From positions 23,310,501 through 23,374,500 of the forward strand of contig JAPTOF010000003.1 in NCBI GenBank assembly GCA_028554755.1: a stretch of DNA of 64,000 nt, written 5' to 3'. Of this stretch, positions 62,323 through 64,000 are shown piece after piece. The position numbers and the translations under genes are program-made. The notes below the pieces were generated by a model. The model did not search any database, was not told the DNA's origin, and worked only from the letters and a program-made list of their open reading frames with translations. This stretch comes from Cordia subcordata. Taxonomy: Eukaryota; Streptophyta; Magnoliopsida; Boraginales; Cordiaceae. Position 1 is the first letter of the stretch, and every line of letters begins with the position of its first letter.

Positions 62323-64000
62323 TAACATTGACCCCATTAAAAAAAGCTCATTACCCCAATCCCTACGACCCCATGACCCAACACTTTCAAAATATGAGAC
62401 CCCGTCAAAGGCAATTATAGCATTTACATTTTGAAAAAATATTCAAGTTTTTTTTCTATATGAATTATTCTTATATTGACACCAATAAAGACATCCCTGC
62501 ATTGACTAATGTGTGATACAATACCAATATGCTACTTCCTATCATGCTTTAACACAGAACTTTAGGGCCACAAGTAAGACTAGTATCGCAAGTTTAGAAG
62601 TAATTATATTGGGCCTTAAACAATTGGCCCGAAATAGTTAATCTATATAATTACGTAAACCCACAATAGTTACAAATACACTCCTTGCTTTAGTCTTACA
62701 TCAGTGTGGTGCACTATAGTCACTCAACATTGAGGACCTAATGTACTTGTAAGGGCACAGACACTAAGGGCCAAAATGCTGGAGCTTATACCATGCAAAG
62801 CCTTAGGCAATCACTCCAACCCTGCATCAAGACTTGTGTTATAGGCTCAATATGTTTTGTTTTTAGCCTCAAATCTAGTGGTTCAATGGTTAGCCTAACT
62901 TATTATGTTAGGGGCATAGTTACTCAAGCCGAACACTAACTTTGACACCATTTTGTGATGTCTCAAACCCAGAACCCTAGGTTTGCGAGGGGAACTAGTG
63001 TTATAGGCTTAAGTATAATTGGTTTGAGTCTCAAATCTAGAGGTCCAAAATGACTAATCCTAGTGTGAGATATTACAATAATATGTTTTTAAGAAAATGA
63101 CGACCTGGTAAGTGGTACAATTACCCTACCTGACACTTACAATTCTGTTACACTCCCAACCCAGAACTCCAAGCCCATAAACAAGATTAGTGCCATAAGC
63201 TCAAGGATACTATCTTAGGAATTAAACCTACTACATCAAAACGATTAACTCAAGTTATTACATTAAGGGTACAATCACTTAGGCCAAAGGACCTCTGGGT
63301 TGCAAACAACACTAGTGTTATAAGCTTAAGAATAATTCTTTTTGACTCATATCTACTAGCAAAATTCTCAAGTTACTAGTTAAACCTACAAGGAGCTTAA
63401 GAATAAGCTTAAGAAAATTTTCTTTAACACATATCTACTAGCAAAATTCTCAAGTTATTAGTTAAACCTACAAGGAGCTTAAGAAAATTGTCTTGGACCC
63501 AAAAACTATCATCCCAAAATAGTTAACCAAAGTTATTACTTAAACCCTTAACACTGACTTATAAACCACTCTCACTTTCAAGCCACCTACTCCCATTTCA
63601 CTCCTCTCACTATCTCATGCAAACCAAAAAAATGCCTTTGGGGAGCTCTTTAAACAACTAATGGAATTAAGGAATACGAAAATTTGGAAATAAACTATAC
63701 AATCATGCACATTACTCCTTGACGTTTTTGGTACAACCTTTTCCACTTTTATAAACAACATATTGTCTGACACAATCTAACCAATATTGCCTATATAATG
63801 GAGTATATCACAAATTGACCAAAATGACTTGTAAAATGGAATTAATCACACTTTCTTACTTAAACCTTTCCCTAAGCAAAGGCAGTGCTGCACACCGAAA
63901 ACCTTTTTTTCAAACAATTGTTAGAAACAAGGACCAATACTTCTATGAACATAAATGACAATGCCACCCAGATTACCTCTAGACATTTCTAGTTGGGCTT
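62323..64000. other. Spacer with degenerate repeats to the window end
   Basis: No gene was seen. Degenerate copies of a unit starting GTGTTATAGGCT/GTGTTATAAGCTTAAG and containing TCAAATCTAG/ACTCATATCTACTAG recur at about 62829, 62999, 63190 and 63313. A closer tandem pair lies at 63348-63403 and 63426-63486. The far end may belong to the bHLH leader intron. Confidence 0.45.
63348..63486. repeat. Two-copy tandem repeat of about 78 bp
   Basis: The stretch from CATATCTACTAGCAAAATTC to ACCTACAAGGAGCTTAAG occurs twice, at 63348-63403 and 63426-63486, nearly identical. Confidence 0.8.

Overview
This window is nuclear DNA from a flowering plant, almost certainly a eudicot. It has intron-rich genes, AT-rich spacers, chloroplast light-harvesting genes, and a dense load of MITEs, Helitrons, a MULE, miniature LTR elements, LINE/SINE debris and microsatellites. 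The species cannot be named from sequence alone. Gene identities rest on reading translated sequence and family knowledge; no database search was run. Exon borders were placed by hand from GT/AG sites and reading-frame continuity.

Layout. 1-3042 (+): the 3' part of a REDUCED WALL ACETYLATION (RWA) gene, cut by the window edge. 3043-11640: spacer holding a MITE, foldback repeats and a complete 4.2-kb MULE (7268-11457) with a 9-bp target duplication. 11666-13144 (+): a purine permease gene, followed by a frameshifted paralogue (15590-16612). 17239-19625 (-): a five-exon ALG14 gene. 19626-24740: spacer with two MITEs, a CA/TA microsatellite and a candidate Helitron (21928-23718). 24741-38188 (+): a 17-exon starch synthase IV gene whose introns carry a LINE relic and a complete miniature LTR retrotransposon. 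39429-40226 (-) and 41849-42646 (+): a head-to-head pair of intronless Lhcb1 genes with matching CCAAT-GATA-TATA promoters.

43690-58960 is a rearranged tandem array. It holds one apparently complete pectinesterase gene (49125-50993), a last-exon relic of a second (52690-53340), an apparently complete X8/callose-binding gene (57515-58770), and X8 and pectinesterase flanks that have lost their genes. LINE, TRIM, MULE-like and Helitron insertions can be dated relative to each other by comparing units. 59882-60601 (-): an atypical bHLH gene of the SAC51 type. Its leader carries the last exon of what looks like the conserved SAC51 upstream ORF (60870-60908), the regulatory feature most worth a second look. 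The right edge (61000-64000) is leader-intron or spacer sequence with a chromovirus fragment, a MITE and degenerate repeats.

Function. Several genes act on cell wall or carbohydrate (RWA polysaccharide acetylation, pectinesterase, X8 beta-1,3-glucan binding, ALG14 N-glycan assembly, SS4 starch granule initiation). I see no evidence that they are co-regulated; the grouping is probably chance, apart from the pectinesterase/X8 array, which arose by duplication.
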